Origin: Vicinamibacterales bacterium
GTDB taxonomy: Bacteria; Acidobacteriota; Vicinamibacteria; Vicinamibacterales; UBA2999
Assembly (NCBI GenBank): GCA_030680175.1
Contig: JAUXWO010000129.1
Location: 1 to 57,925, forward strand
DNA length: 57,925 nucleotides
Direction: 5' to 3'
Part shown: one piece after another, positions 44,229 to 52,419 of the stretch
Numbering within the stretch: position 1 is the first letter of the stretch
How the letters are laid out: each line of letters begins with the position of its first letter
The notes under the pieces: generated by a model
Told to the model about the DNA's origin: nothing
The model's database searches: none
Seen by the model: only the letters and a program-made list of their open reading frames with translations
Translations under genes and position numbers: made by a program

Positions 44229-45431
44229 CTATCCGCGCGCGGCCGCGGCGCGCGCGCGCGTGTGGACGAACTCGTGGATGCGCGTGACGCCCTCGCGGAG
44301 CTGCTCGCGCGACGTGGCGTACGAGAGGCGGAAGTAGCCGGGCGCGTCGAAGCCCTCCCCCGCCGTCAGCGCCACGTGCGCCTCCTGCAGCAACGCCTCG
44401 GCGAACTCGGCCGTCGTGCGCAGCCCGCAGGCCGCGACGGCCTCGGCGGCGTACGGGAACAGGTAGAACGCGCCGCGCGGCTTGACGCACTCGAAGCGCG
44501 GGTCCTCGAGCAGCCACTCCCACACGAGGTCCCGCCGCACGCGGTACTCCTCGAGCATGGCGGTGACGCCATCCTGCGGCCCGGTGAGCGCCGCAACGGC
44601 CGCCTTCTGCGCAATCGACGAGACGTTCGACGTCGAGTGCCCCTGGAGCGCGTTGCACGCGGCGATCACCGCCTTGGGACCGACGGCCCAGCCGCACCGC
44701 CACCCGGTCATCGCGTACGCCTTGGACGTCGCGCCGCAGAGGATCGCACGATCGCGCAGGCGCTCCGACAGGATGCGCGGCAGGTTGTGCGGCACCGGGT
44801 CGTAGATCAGCTTCTCGTACGTCAGGTCCGCGATCACCCAGATGCCCGCGCGGGCCGCCGCGTCGGCGATGGCCGTCATCGCCTCTTCCGTGATCAGCGC
44901 CCCCGTCGGATTGCAGGGCGAGTTGATGATGATGGCCTTCGTGCGCGGCGTGATCGCGTGGATGATCGGGTCCGCATGGATCGTGAAGCCGTCCTCGCGG
45001 TGCGCGGGCACGATCACCGGCGTGCCGCCGGCCAGCTTGATCTGATCCGGAATCGACGGCCAGAACGGCCCGTGCGTGATCACCTCATCGCCATCGTCAC
45101 AGAGCACCATGGCGAGGTTGTAGAGGGCCTGCTTGCCGCCGGCCGTGGCGATCACCTCATCGGCGGCGTACGACACGCCGTAGTCCTCGCGGTAGCGGCC
45201 CGCGATCGCCTCCCGCAGCTCCAGGATGCCGGCCGAGGGCGTGTACTTCGTGAAGTGGGCATCGATGGCCGCATGCGCGGCCACGTTGACGTGCTCCGGC
45301 GTGCCGAAATCGGGTTCGCCCGCGCCGAGATCGACGACGTCGATGCCCTGGCGGCGGAGTTTGTCGGCCTCGGCCGTAACCTTGAGCGTGGGTGACGGGA
45401 CGATACGGCCCATCCGTTGAGCGAAGTTCAT
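44229..45431 (-). CDS. aspC: Class I/II pyridoxal-phosphate aminotransferase (aspartate aminotransferase type)
   Basis: A 400-residue cytosolic transaminase, probably aspartate:2-oxoglutarate. The PLP lysine is in CGATSKAYAMTGWRCGW, the cofactor-binding Asn in NSPCNPTGALI, and the C-terminal carboxylate-binding Arg in YFRLSYATS. The N-terminal GAGEPDFGTPEHV matches the type Ib aspartate aminotransferases of thermophiles and many soil bacteria. Its ATG overlaps the coaD stop (ATGA). Substrate range (aspartate, prephenate or another) cannot be fixed from sequence. Confidence 0.9.
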   Translation of the reverse strand: MNFAQRMGRIVPSPTLKVTAEADKLRRQGIDVVDLGAGEPDFGTPEHVNVAAHAAIDAHFTKYTPSAGILELREAIAGRYREDYGVSYAADEVIATAGGKQALYNLAMVLCDDGDEVITHGPFWPSIPDQIKLAGGTPVIVPAHREDGFTIHADPIIHAITPRTKAIIINSPCNPTGALITEEAMTAIADAAARAGIWVIADLTYEKLIYDPVPHNLPRILSERLRDRAILCGATSKAYAMTGWRCGWAVGPKAVIAACNALQGHSTSNVSSIAQKAAVAALTGPQDGVTAMLEEYRVRRDLVWEWLLEDPRFECVKPRGAFYLFPYAAEAVAACGLRTTAEFAEALLQEAHVALTAGEGFDAPGYFRLSYATSREQLREGVTRIHEFVHTRARAAAARG

Positions 45432-45970
45432 GCCTGTCGTGTCTCCGGCCCGCCCGTCAGGCTGGCCTGCTTCTTCCGCAACTCGTCCTCGACCAGGGGC
45501 GGCACCATGCCGCCCACGGACCCGCCGAGCATGAACACTTCCTTGATCAGCCGCGAGCTGATGTAGGTGTACTGCTCGCCCGGCATCATGAACACGGTCT
45601 CGAGCTGCGGGGCGAGCCGCCGGTTCATGAGGGCCATCTGAAACTCGTACTCGAAGTCGGACACGGCACGCAAGCCGCGCACGATCGCGTGGGCGCCCTT
45701 CCGCCGCGCGTAATCCACCAGCAGGCCGCCGAAGGTATCGACTTCGACCTTCGGGTTGCCGCGGAAGGCCGCGCGGAGAATCGCCACGCGCTCGTCCACG
45801 CTGAAGAGCGGCCGCTTCTCGATGTTGACGAGCACGGCGACGACGATCCGGTCGAACAACCGCGCGCCGCGCTCGATGATGTCCACATGGCCGTTGGTCA
45901 GCGGGTCGAACGACCCGGGGTACACGGCCATGCGTCCTGTGGCGGTCGGCTCAGCCTGGCTGCTGCTCAT
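45428..45970 (-). CDS. coaD: Phosphopantetheine adenylyltransferase
   Basis: Catalyses the penultimate step of CoA synthesis, joining ATP and 4'-phosphopantetheine. The nucleotidyltransferase motif YPGSFDPLTNGH and the C-terminal YISSRLIKEV are both present, as is RGLRAVSDFEYEFQMALMNR. At 180 residues it is slightly longer than usual, because the ATG at 45970 overlaps rsmD by 20 bp. An ATG at 45931 would give the common length and leave a 19-bp gap. The rsmD-coaD order is widespread. Confidence 0.94.
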   Translation of the reverse strand: MSSSQAEPTATGRMAVYPGSFDPLTNGHVDIIERGARLFDRIVVAVLVNIEKRPLFSVDERVAILRAAFRGNPKVEVDTFGGLLVDYARRKGAHAIVRGLRAVSDFEYEFQMALMNRRLAPQLETVFMMPGEQYTYISSRLIKEVFMLGGSVGGMVPPLVEDELRKKQASLTGGPETRQA

Positions 45971-46529
45971 GGTCCTGGCGCTCCCCTTCTTCAGGGTGGA
46001 ACAGACTCAACGCGCTGTCACCGGCGCGGACGGTGCGCACGCGGCGCGCGCCGGCCACCGCGGCCGGCACCTCGCGCCGCCACGCGTGTTCGAGGATCAC
46101 CACGCCGCCGGGCGCGAGTTGCTGCACGGCCTGCTCGACAATCGTGACCAGATCCGGGAGATCGTACGGCGGGTCCAGCACCACGAGGTCGAAGGGACCG
46201 CCGGCGATCGGCGCGCCGAGCGCCGTCTCCGCGGAGGCGTGCTGAATAGCATAGCGCCCTCCGGCGCCGCAGCGCTCGACATTCTCGCGGATGAGGGCCG
46301 CGGCCCGGCGGTCGCGTTCCACGAACACGGCGAGTCGCGCGCCGCGGCTGATCGCCTCGAGCCCGACCGCGCCGGTGCCGGCGTACACGTCGAGCACGGC
46401 CGCGTCCGGCACGCGCGCGGCGATCACGTTGAAGAGCGTCTCGCGCAACCGGTCGGAGGTGGGCCGCAGCCCCTCCCACGTCGGCGCCTTCAGCGCTCGC
46501 CCCTTGAACTCCCCCCCGATAATCCGCAT
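45951..46529 (-). CDS. rsmD: 16S rRNA (guanine966-N2)-methyltransferase RsmD
   Basis: A 192-residue Rossmann-fold methyltransferase that modifies G966 of 16S rRNA. The N-terminal MRIIGGEFKGRALKAP, the SAM-binding VLDVYAGTGAVGLEAISRGA and the catalytic LDPPYD motif are diagnostic. The C-terminal 15 residues are acidic and Gln-rich beyond the family core and overlap coaD. It is the first gene of rsmD-coaD-aspC-FAD oxidase and lies downstream of repeat B. Confidence 0.94.
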   Translation of the reverse strand: MRIIGGEFKGRALKAPTWEGLRPTSDRLRETLFNVIAARVPDAAVLDVYAGTGAVGLEAISRGARLAVFVERDRRAAALIRENVERCGAGGRYAIQHASAETALGAPIAGGPFDLVVLDPPYDLPDLVTIVEQAVQQLAPGGVVILEHAWRREVPAAVAGARRVRTVRAGDSALSLFHPEEGERQDHEQQPG

Positions 46530-46562
46530 CGCTCATTCACCATCGCACACAGAACAGATCAC

Positions 46563-46681
46563 GTACAAACACGAAGGACACGAAGACGTACGGAGGACAA
46601 TCCTCTCCAGGAGGAACTCCAAAGGCAGGGACCGTTCATCCTTATGCCCCTTCGTGGCCTTCGCGTCCTTCGTGTTTGTAC
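46563..46681. repeat. Palindromic intergenic repeat B
   Basis: Arms 46563-46585 and 46659-46681 pair at 22 of 23 positions (ends GTACAAACACGAAGGAC). Each arm is built from ACGAAGG-like steps. An inner TCCT/AGGA hairpin is present. The layout matches repeats A1-A3 but the sequence is unrelated. It lies between recG and rsmD. Confidence 0.85.
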
Positions 46682-46695
46682 GGAATCGCCCTCTC

Positions 46696-48813
46696 TCAGC
46701 CCACGGCGATCAGACCGAACTGGCGCTGCCAGACCTGCTGGACGTAGTCGCGCACCGGCGCCGGGAGCGCGTGGTCGTCGACGCGGCGCCGGGCTTCGTT
46801 GTAGGCAAGTTCGAGCAGATCGGCGTCGCGCGTCAGGTCGCCGGCGCGCAGCTGCGGCAGGCCGGACTGGCGGGTGCCGAAGAAGTCGCCGGGCCCGCGC
46901 AGCTGCAGGTCGCGCTCCGCGATCACGAAGCCGTCGTTGGTCTCGGCCATCGCCTTCAGGCGCTCGCGCGCCTCCTCGGACCACGGCGCCTGGTAGACGA
47001 GGACACAGGTCGAGGCATGCGCGCCGCGCCCCACGCGTCCGCGCAGCTGATGCAACTGCGAGAGCCCGAAGCGCTCGGCGTGCTCGACGATCATCAACGT
47101 CGCGTTCGGCACGTCCACGCCGACCTCGACGACGGTCGTCGAGACGAGGACGTGAATGGACCCGGCCGCGAACGCCTGCATCACCGCGGCCTTCTCGTCG
47201 CCCTTCATCCGCCCGTGGAGCAGCGCCACCGTCAGGTCGGGGAACACCGCCGTGGCCAGGTGCTCCGCCATGGCCGTGGCCGCCTTGAGATCCACCTTCT
47301 CCGACTCCTCGACGAGCGGGTAGATGACATACGCCTGCCGGCCTTCGGCCACGGCCGCGCGCACGAGCGCGTACACCTCGTCGCGCCGCGAGTCGGGCGT
47401 GACACGCGTGTGCACGGGCCGGCGTCCCGGCGGCAGGCCCCGAATCACGGAGACCTCCATGTCGCCGCACTCGGTCAGCGCGAGCGTCCGGGGGATCGGC
47501 GTCGCCGTCATCACCAGCACGTCGGGATGCAGCCCCTTGGCGGCCAGCGTGGCGCGCTGGATGACGCCGAACCGGTGCTGTTCGTCGATGACGGCCAGGG
47601 CGAGCGCCTGGAACTGGACGGCCTCCTGGACGAGCGCGTGCGTGCCCACGACGAGGTGGACGTCGCCGCGCTCGATCTCGGCCATCAGCGGCCGGCGGGC
47701 GGCCTTGCTCACACGGCCGGTCAGCAGCGCGACCTTGAATCGCGTGCCCGACAGCCACCGCGCGATCGTCCGGTAGTGCTGCTCGGCGAGGATCTCGGTG
47801 GGCGCCATGAAGGCCGCCTGGAAGCCGTTCTCCATCGCCACGAGCGCCGCCAGCAGCGCCACGATCGTCTTGCCGGCGCCGACATCGCCCTGCAGCAGAC
47901 GCTGCATCGGCCACTCGCGCTGCATGTCGGCGACGATCTCCGCGAGCGCGCCCTTCTGCCCGTCGGTGAGCTTGAACGGCAGCACGGCCCGGGCGGCCGC
48001 GCGCACGCGGTCGTCCACGCGGCACACCAGGCCCTTGCGCACCGCGGCGTTCTGCTGCCGCCGAAGCGCCAGGCCCGCCTGGAAGACGAAGAAGTCCTCG
48101 AAGATCACGCGCCGCTGCGCCGGCGTGCGGAAGCGGTTCAGGTCGGATTCCGACGTGCCGGCGTCGGGGAAGTGCGTCTGCGCAAGCGCGGTGCGGCGTG
48201 ACGGCCATCCTTCGCGCACCGTGAGGTCGGCCGGGACCGGATCGAACAGCGCCGCGGGCAACAGCTCCAGCGCCTGGTGCACGAAGCGCCGCTGCATGTT
48301 CGTCGTCACGCTGCCCGTGCGTTCGTAGACCGGCACGATCCGTCCGGTGTGCAGCGTCGCGGGCATCGCGTCGGCCGCGTCCGCGTCCGTGGCCGCCGGG
48401 AGGATCTCGAACTCGGGGTCCGTGATCTGCAGGCCGCGCGTGCCCCAGATCTCGGCCCGGCCGAAGATGACGATCTGCTGGTGGGGCCGGATGACGTCGC
48501 GCAGGAAGGCCTGGTTCGGCCACACCACCTGCACCTGGCCGCTGGCGTCCTGCACGAGCGCGCTGAAGAGCTTGAAGCCGGGGCGCCGGGTGGCCGCGAG
48601 CCCGGCGCTCAGCACCTCGCCGGCGACGGCGGCCATCTGTCCCGGCTTGACGGAGGCAATGGGCTGCAGCCGGCTGCGATCCTCGTAGCGGCGCGGGAAG
48701 CGGAAGAGCAGATCCTCGACCGTGTGCAGGCCGGCCTTCCGCAGGTCCGCCGCCTTGCGCGGGCCCACGCCCTTCAGGAACTGGAGCGGGGTCTGAAGCG
48801 GCGCCGTGTCCAT
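46696..48813 (-). CDS. recG: ATP-dependent DNA helicase RecG
   Basis: A 705-residue branch-migration helicase that rescues stalled forks. The N-terminal LQFLKGVGPRKAADLRKAG and the wedge (OB) domain with QVVWPNQAFLRDVI are family features. The helicase core has Walker A GDVGAGKT, the DEQH box VIDEQHRFGV, motif III TATPIPRTLAL and motif VI QLRGRVGRG. The C-terminal LRGPGDFFGTRQSGLP is also conserved. The start at 48813 follows the exported-protein stop by 4 bp, so the two genes are co-transcribed. Confidence 0.96.
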   Translation of the reverse strand: MDTAPLQTPLQFLKGVGPRKAADLRKAGLHTVEDLLFRFPRRYEDRSRLQPIASVKPGQMAAVAGEVLSAGLAATRRPGFKLFSALVQDASGQVQVVWPNQAFLRDVIRPHQQIVIFGRAEIWGTRGLQITDPEFEILPAATDADAADAMPATLHTGRIVPVYERTGSVTTNMQRRFVHQALELLPAALFDPVPADLTVREGWPSRRTALAQTHFPDAGTSESDLNRFRTPAQRRVIFEDFFVFQAGLALRRQQNAAVRKGLVCRVDDRVRAAARAVLPFKLTDGQKGALAEIVADMQREWPMQRLLQGDVGAGKTIVALLAALVAMENGFQAAFMAPTEILAEQHYRTIARWLSGTRFKVALLTGRVSKAARRPLMAEIERGDVHLVVGTHALVQEAVQFQALALAVIDEQHRFGVIQRATLAAKGLHPDVLVMTATPIPRTLALTECGDMEVSVIRGLPPGRRPVHTRVTPDSRRDEVYALVRAAVAEGRQAYVIYPLVEESEKVDLKAATAMAEHLATAVFPDLTVALLHGRMKGDEKAAVMQAFAAGSIHVLVSTTVVEVGVDVPNATLMIVEHAERFGLSQLHQLRGRVGRGAHASTCVLVYQAPWSEEARERLKAMAETNDGFVIAERDLQLRGPGDFFGTRQSGLPQLRAGDLTRDADLLELAYNEARRRVDDHALPAPVRDYVQQVWQRQFGLIAVG

Positions 48814-48817
48814 CCCA

Positions 48818-49399
48818 CTACTGCACGACGACGGCCTGGCCGCGCGCGATCTCGATCCGGTCGATGCGGGCAGGCAGCGCGAACGGTTCGTCGAGCCGCA
48901 CGCCGCGCGGGGCCTCGTCCGATCGCGTGTAGAAGGACACGATCTCCTGCAGCAGCATGGGCGGCATCGCCACCCCCCCCACTTCGGTGCGTTCGAGCTG
49001 CAGCCGCGCCAGCCCACCGCGCGTGTCGATCGTGCCGATCGCCACCACGGGCAGCCGCCCGCTGAGATACGCCAGCGGGTCGAACCAGCCGCCGCTGCTG
49101 CCCCCGCGCACGACATCGAGGTCCACGATGGCCGCCGCCGAGAGCCGCCCCGCGCCGAGCAGGGCCACGGTCGGGCGCGTGACGCTCGGCGGAAGGTGCT
49201 CGGTGGCGCCGAGCGAGAGGTAGGAGTTGACCTCGGACTCCGTGAAGGTCGTCCGCCGCGGTGCCGCCTCCTCGTCCTCGGCGTGGACGAGCACCTGCAC
49301 CACCTTCTGCGTGAAGCGATCCGCAGGCGCCTGCGCGTCCACGCCCCCGCCCACCACGACGCCGAACGCTGCGATCGCGAGGCTCATCTTGATGGTCAT
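48818..49399 (-). CDS. Exported protein of unknown function
   Basis: A 193-residue protein with a signal peptide (MSLAIAAFGVVVGGGVDAQA). The mature region has an FTESEVNSYLSL segment early and alternating beta strands later (SAAAIVDLDVV, RLPVVAIGTIDT). The layout resembles lipid-binding or assembly proteins of the LmeA/AsmA kind that begin with a Glu-rich FTxxExNxYL helix, but this is only a resemblance. It sits directly upstream of recG with a 4-bp gap, and 90 bp downstream of the sigma operon. Confidence 0.6.
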   Translation of the reverse strand: MTIKMSLAIAAFGVVVGGGVDAQAPADRFTQKVVQVLVHAEDEEAAPRRTTFTESEVNSYLSLGATEHLPPSVTRPTVALLGAGRLSAAAIVDLDVVRGGSSGGWFDPLAYLSGRLPVVAIGTIDTRGGLARLQLERTEVGGVAMPPMLLQEIVSFYTRSDEAPRGVRLDEPFALPARIDRIEIARGQAVVVQ

Positions 49400-49489
49400 G
49401 GTGGAGGCTCCCGGCTCATTGTACGACGGCCCGCGCGCCGACGCGGACCAGAGACAGACAGCGAAATCTGGGATGGGCCGGGCGGCGCG

Positions 49490-50041
49490 TCAGAAGCGGG
49501 AGCCCGGGGGGCGGCCGCCGCCCTGCCGGGCGCGCGTGATCAGCTCCAGCTTGCGGCGTTCGAGCTGCTCCTCGAGCACGCGGAAGCGCGCGCGCTGTGC
49601 CACATCGAGCACCTCGTCAAGAGCCCGATAGGCCTGCCGCAACTCACCGGCCTGCCGGGACTCGAACTCGCTGAGTTCGTCGAGGCGCGCGGCAAGCAGG
49701 CCCTCGTCAGCGGGCCCGCGCTGGGGGTTCGAGAGGCGTGCCAGCTCGCCGAAAATCCGATTGCGCTCGCCGAGCGCCCGGCGGCGCACCATCTGCAGCC
49801 CACGCAGCCGCGCCGTGAACGGCTCGACCTGCTCCGGCGCGAGATCGAGGCGCTGCCGCGCCTGGCGCAGCACGAGATCGTCGAAGACGCGCTGCACCTC
49901 CCCGGGCGGCATCTCGCCCTGCGGCTGTGGACGCCCCTGCGGCGGCCGTCCCGGCGGCTGCGCCGCCGCGGGCCACGCAGGCAGCAGGCACATCACCACC
50001 AGCAGCCAGCCGCTCCGCCGCAAGACCGCGCGTGGGGTCAC
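49490..50041 (-). CDS. Periplasmic LTXXQ/Spy-like or metal-sensor-like protein
   Basis: A 183-residue exported protein. The N-terminal membrane-type signal (SGWLLVVMCLLPAWPAAAQ) is followed by a Pro/Gln-rich linker. A long helical domain then begins with LRQARQRLDLAPEQVEPFTARLRGLQ and ends with VAQRARFRVLEEQLERRKLELI. The pattern L-x-Q/E-x-x repeated along helices recalls the Spy/CpxP/CnrX superfamily. It starts with GTG overlapping the anti-sigma stop by four bases (GTGA). In CnrX-type systems such a protein tunes the anti-sigma factor, so a sensor role is inferred. Confidence 0.7.
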   Translation of the reverse strand: MTPRAVLRRSGWLLVVMCLLPAWPAAAQPPGRPPQGRPQPQGEMPPGEVQRVFDDLVLRQARQRLDLAPEQVEPFTARLRGLQMVRRRALGERNRIFGELARLSNPQRGPADEGLLAARLDELSEFESRQAGELRQAYRALDEVLDVAQRARFRVLEEQLERRKLELITRARQGGGRPPGSRF

Positions 50042-50613
50042 GGGTGCGCCACCCCGGCTTCGTCCTCGATCAGCCGCTGCAAGGTCGCGAACTCCTCGCG
50101 TGAGAGGCCCGCCACCAGCCGCTCGCTCACGCCGGGGCGCACATCGATGCCCGTGCCGGCGAACGCATCGACCTCCGACAGGTCGAGGGCGGCCAGCACC
50201 TCGACAAGGGCGGGCCAGGCGTCGGACTCGTCGTCCACCGCCGCGTCGGTCACCACCGCCACCGGCGCGCCCCAGCCCCCCCGCTCGGCCACGCGGTCCA
50301 CGGAGACGGCCAGCGCGAAGACCAGCACCGCCAGGCCGGCGATGGGCACCAGCACGGGCGGCGCCAGCCAGGAGAGCCAGCCCCACCCCGGCGACGGCTC
50401 CGCCTCGATCGCCGACGACAGCCGCGTCGAGAAGCGGGCCCACTCCCCCTCGGAGGGCTCCGGCACCCCGGCGCCGCGCGCCGCGTCGAGCGGCATCGCG
50501 AGCCGCGCCGCCTCCTCGCGGCAGAGATCGCACGTCTCGAGGTGCGCGGCCCGGCCGGGCGCGAGTGCCCCGTCGAGCAGGTCCACGAGTTCGTCAGGCC
50601 TGAGGTGCGTCAT
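50038..50613 (-). CDS. Anti-sigma factor with zinc-binding domain
   Basis: A 191-residue membrane protein. The N-terminal zinc-finger anti-sigma (ZAS-like) motif is His-x3-Cys-x2-Cys in HLETCDLCREE. A single membrane helix lies near residues 90-112 (LVPIAGLAVLVFALAVSV). The periplasmic tail is acidic and contains VSERLVAGLSREEFATLQRLIEDE. It should hold the cognate sigma factor at the membrane. Its ATG overlaps the sigma stop (ATGA), and its own stop overlaps the LTXXQ-like gene, so three proteins are made in fixed proportion. Confidence 0.82.
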   Translation of the reverse strand: MTHLRPDELVDLLDGALAPGRAAHLETCDLCREEAARLAMPLDAARGAGVPEPSEGEWARFSTRLSSAIEAEPSPGWGWLSWLAPPVLVPIAGLAVLVFALAVSVDRVAERGGWGAPVAVVTDAAVDDESDAWPALVEVLAALDLSEVDAFAGTGIDVRPGVSERLVAGLSREEFATLQRLIEDEAGVAHP

Positions 50614-51251
50614 GGCTGTTCACCCAACAGGCGGCGCAGGTTCCCCAGCGCGTGGAAGAAATTGGCCTTCACGGCCCCGACGGTGTTCCCGAGCACCTGC
50701 GCGATCTCCTCGTGCGGCATGTCCTGGTAGACACGCAGCAGGAGCGTCGCGCGCTGCTTCGGCGGCAGCTGCGCGATGGCGGCACGCACGCGGGCGGCCC
50801 GCTCGTCGCGCACCAGGTCGCCGTGCGGGTCGCGCGCGCCCGGGTCGACGAACTGCCGGTCGTCGATCGGCTCGGTCGGCAGCCGCTTGAGCGCCACGCG
50901 GTTCAGGCAGACATTGACCGCGATGCGGTGCAGCCACGTCGAAAGCGCCGCCTGCCCGCGGAACTTCGCCAGACCGCGCCACGCGCGCACGAACGTCTCC
51001 TGCGTGAGGTCGGCGGCATCCTCGGGCTGGTTCACGAAGCGATAGCAGAGCTGGTAGACCACCCGCCGGTGTCGCTCCACGATTTCGTCGAACGCCTCAC
51101 GGCGCCCGTCCAGCGTCGCGGCCACGAGCGCCGCATCGTCGAGGTCGGCCAGCCGGGGGATCGGGGCGTCGCTGCTCTTGACGGTGCGGCTCACCGGGAC
51201 TCCGACGGGGGCCCAGGTGCCCGGCCAGTTGCTGGTTCGTTCCGCTGCCAT
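50610..51251 (-). CDS. ECF (group 4) RNA polymerase sigma factor
   Basis: A 213-residue sigma factor with only regions 2 and 4. Region 2 is FDEIVERHRRVVYQLCYRFVNQPEDAADLTQETFVRAWRGLAKF, and region 4 is AIAQLPPKQRATLLLRVYQDMPHEEIAQVLGNTVGAVKANFFHALGNL. The N-terminal 45 residues are unconserved, so the start at 51251 is uncertain; a later GTG or one at 51344 is possible. It is the first gene of the sigma/anti-sigma/sensor operon. ECF sigmas of this form answer to cell-envelope or oxidative stress, but the signal here is unknown. Confidence 0.9.
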   Translation of the reverse strand: MAAERTSNWPGTWAPVGVPVSRTVKSSDAPIPRLADLDDAALVAATLDGRREAFDEIVERHRRVVYQLCYRFVNQPEDAADLTQETFVRAWRGLAKFRGQAALSTWLHRIAVNVCLNRVALKRLPTEPIDDRQFVDPGARDPHGDLVRDERAARVRAAIAQLPPKQRATLLLRVYQDMPHEEIAQVLGNTVGAVKANFFHALGNLRRLLGEQP

Positions 51252-51373
51252 ATGGTCCGCGCCCCTCGCCTGATCCGATACGCGTGCATGCGGTGGCGTC
51301 CCTGCTGGTGTGCCCTGCCAGGCATTCGGCCCGTACACGCTCAACGGGTTTGACCGGCCTCGGTGGCCGCAGG

Positions 51374-52324
51374 TTACGTCGGCGCACCGGTCGTCCGCAA
51401 CAGGGCGTCCACCTCTGCCGGAGTGGGCAGATGGCCGCGGGCGCCCAGCCCCTGACAGCCGAGGGCCGCCACGGCGTTGGCCCGGCGAAGCACCGCCTCA
51501 ACCGACGCCGCCCCGCCCAGCCAGCCGGCGATGAACCCGGCGCGGAAGAGGTCCCCGGCCCCGGTCGTGTCGACGATCGGCACCGGGAAGGCCGGCGTGC
51601 GTACCTCTCGCCCACCGATCCGGGCCAGGCTTCCCCCCGGACCGAGCGTGGTGCAGACCATCGCCGCCCCCGTGGCCGTCTCGAGCGTCGCCAGCGCACG
51701 GCCGAGGCCGGTTTCCCCGGTGAACGCCTCGGGAAACGCCTCGGCCGTCACGATCACATCCATGACGCGCAGCAGGTCCTCGAGGCCGGGACGAGGTTGC
51801 TCCACGTCGATAATCGTCCGCACATCAGCATGCCGGGCGCGAGTGGCCACCTCGACGGCGGCAGCCCCGAAGTCGTCCACCAGCAGCACGCGCGCCGAGG
51901 CGAGAATCGCCTCCGGCACGTCGCCCGACTCGAGAGCCAGGCCCGGGTCCTGCTCCCAGAGCACCGTCCGGTCGCCGCTCCGCTCGTCGACGATGACGAT
52001 GGCCGACCGGCTGGCGGCGCCCTCGACGCGGACGACATGCGTGCAGTTCACGCCGGTGCGTTCGAGGCTCGCGATGCCGGCGGCCCCGGCCTCGTCGGCG
52101 CCGAAGCGGCCGATGTACGCCGTGCGCCACCCGAGTGTGGCGAGGGCGGCGGCGGCGGAGGCCACCTGCCCGCCTGGCTGGTGCGACAGCCCACGCAACC
52201 GGACCTTCCCCCCCGGCTCCGGGAAGGCCGGGGCCAAGGCGACGAGGTCGAGGCTGTTCTCGCCGACGGCGACGACGTCGATGGCGCGGCTGGTTGCCGT
52301 GGCGGGCGTGAGCGGGAGGCGCAC
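51374..52324 (-). CDS. PfkB-family carbohydrate/nucleoside kinase
   Basis: A 316-residue ribokinase-fold kinase. The two PfkB signatures are present: HQPGGQVASAAAALATLGWRTAYIGRFG near residue 50 and DTTGAGDLFRAGFIAG with the catalytic Asp near residue 260. The N-terminal IDVVAVGENSLDLVAL is typical. Substrate cannot be assigned. GTG 52324 is chosen: a TATCAT -10-like box lies 6 nt upstream, so the mRNA may lack a leader. It is divergent from lexA across 95 bp, so LexA could affect both. Confidence 0.85.
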   Translation of the reverse strand: MRLPLTPATATSRAIDVVAVGENSLDLVALAPAFPEPGGKVRLRGLSHQPGGQVASAAAALATLGWRTAYIGRFGADEAGAAGIASLERTGVNCTHVVRVEGAASRSAIVIVDERSGDRTVLWEQDPGLALESGDVPEAILASARVLLVDDFGAAAVEVATRARHADVRTIIDVEQPRPGLEDLLRVMDVIVTAEAFPEAFTGETGLGRALATLETATGAAMVCTTLGPGGSLARIGGREVRTPAFPVPIVDTTGAGDLFRAGFIAGWLGGAASVEAVLRRANAVAALGCQGLGARGHLPTPAEVDALLRTTGAPT

Positions 52325-52330
52325 CGGCGG

Positions 52331-52336
52331 ATGATA
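52331..52336 (-). promoter_or_regulatory. Candidate -10 element (TATCAT) for a leaderless transcript
   Basis: TATCAT on the minus strand, 6 nt before the GTG of the PfkB-type kinase gene. Confidence 0.5.
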
Positions 52337-52342
52337 GCAGCC

Positions 52343-52381
52343 TTGACTTTCGCCTTTCCTTTGTTTACGATTCGCGAAGTC
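52343..52381 (+). promoter_or_regulatory. lexA promoter and candidate LexA operator
   Basis: TTGACT (52343-52348), a 17-nt spacer and TACGAT (52366-52371) form the promoter. An inverted repeat GACTTTCGC (52345-52353) / GCGAAGTC (52374-52381) brackets the -35 to +1 region, and the 8-bp palindrome TTCGCGAA (52371-52378) lies at the start site. Either could be the autoregulatory LexA site. It does not match the E. coli or Bacillus SOS boxes. Confidence 0.6.
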
Positions 52382-52419
52382 GGGGCTTTGGCCGTTTGTT
52401 CGCCCCACCGGAGGAGACC

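Noticed and set aside
43317-45395. A 692-codon plus-strand frame over the oxidase and aminotransferase genes
   Set aside because: Both minus-strand genes have complete catalytic motifs; the plus frame has none.
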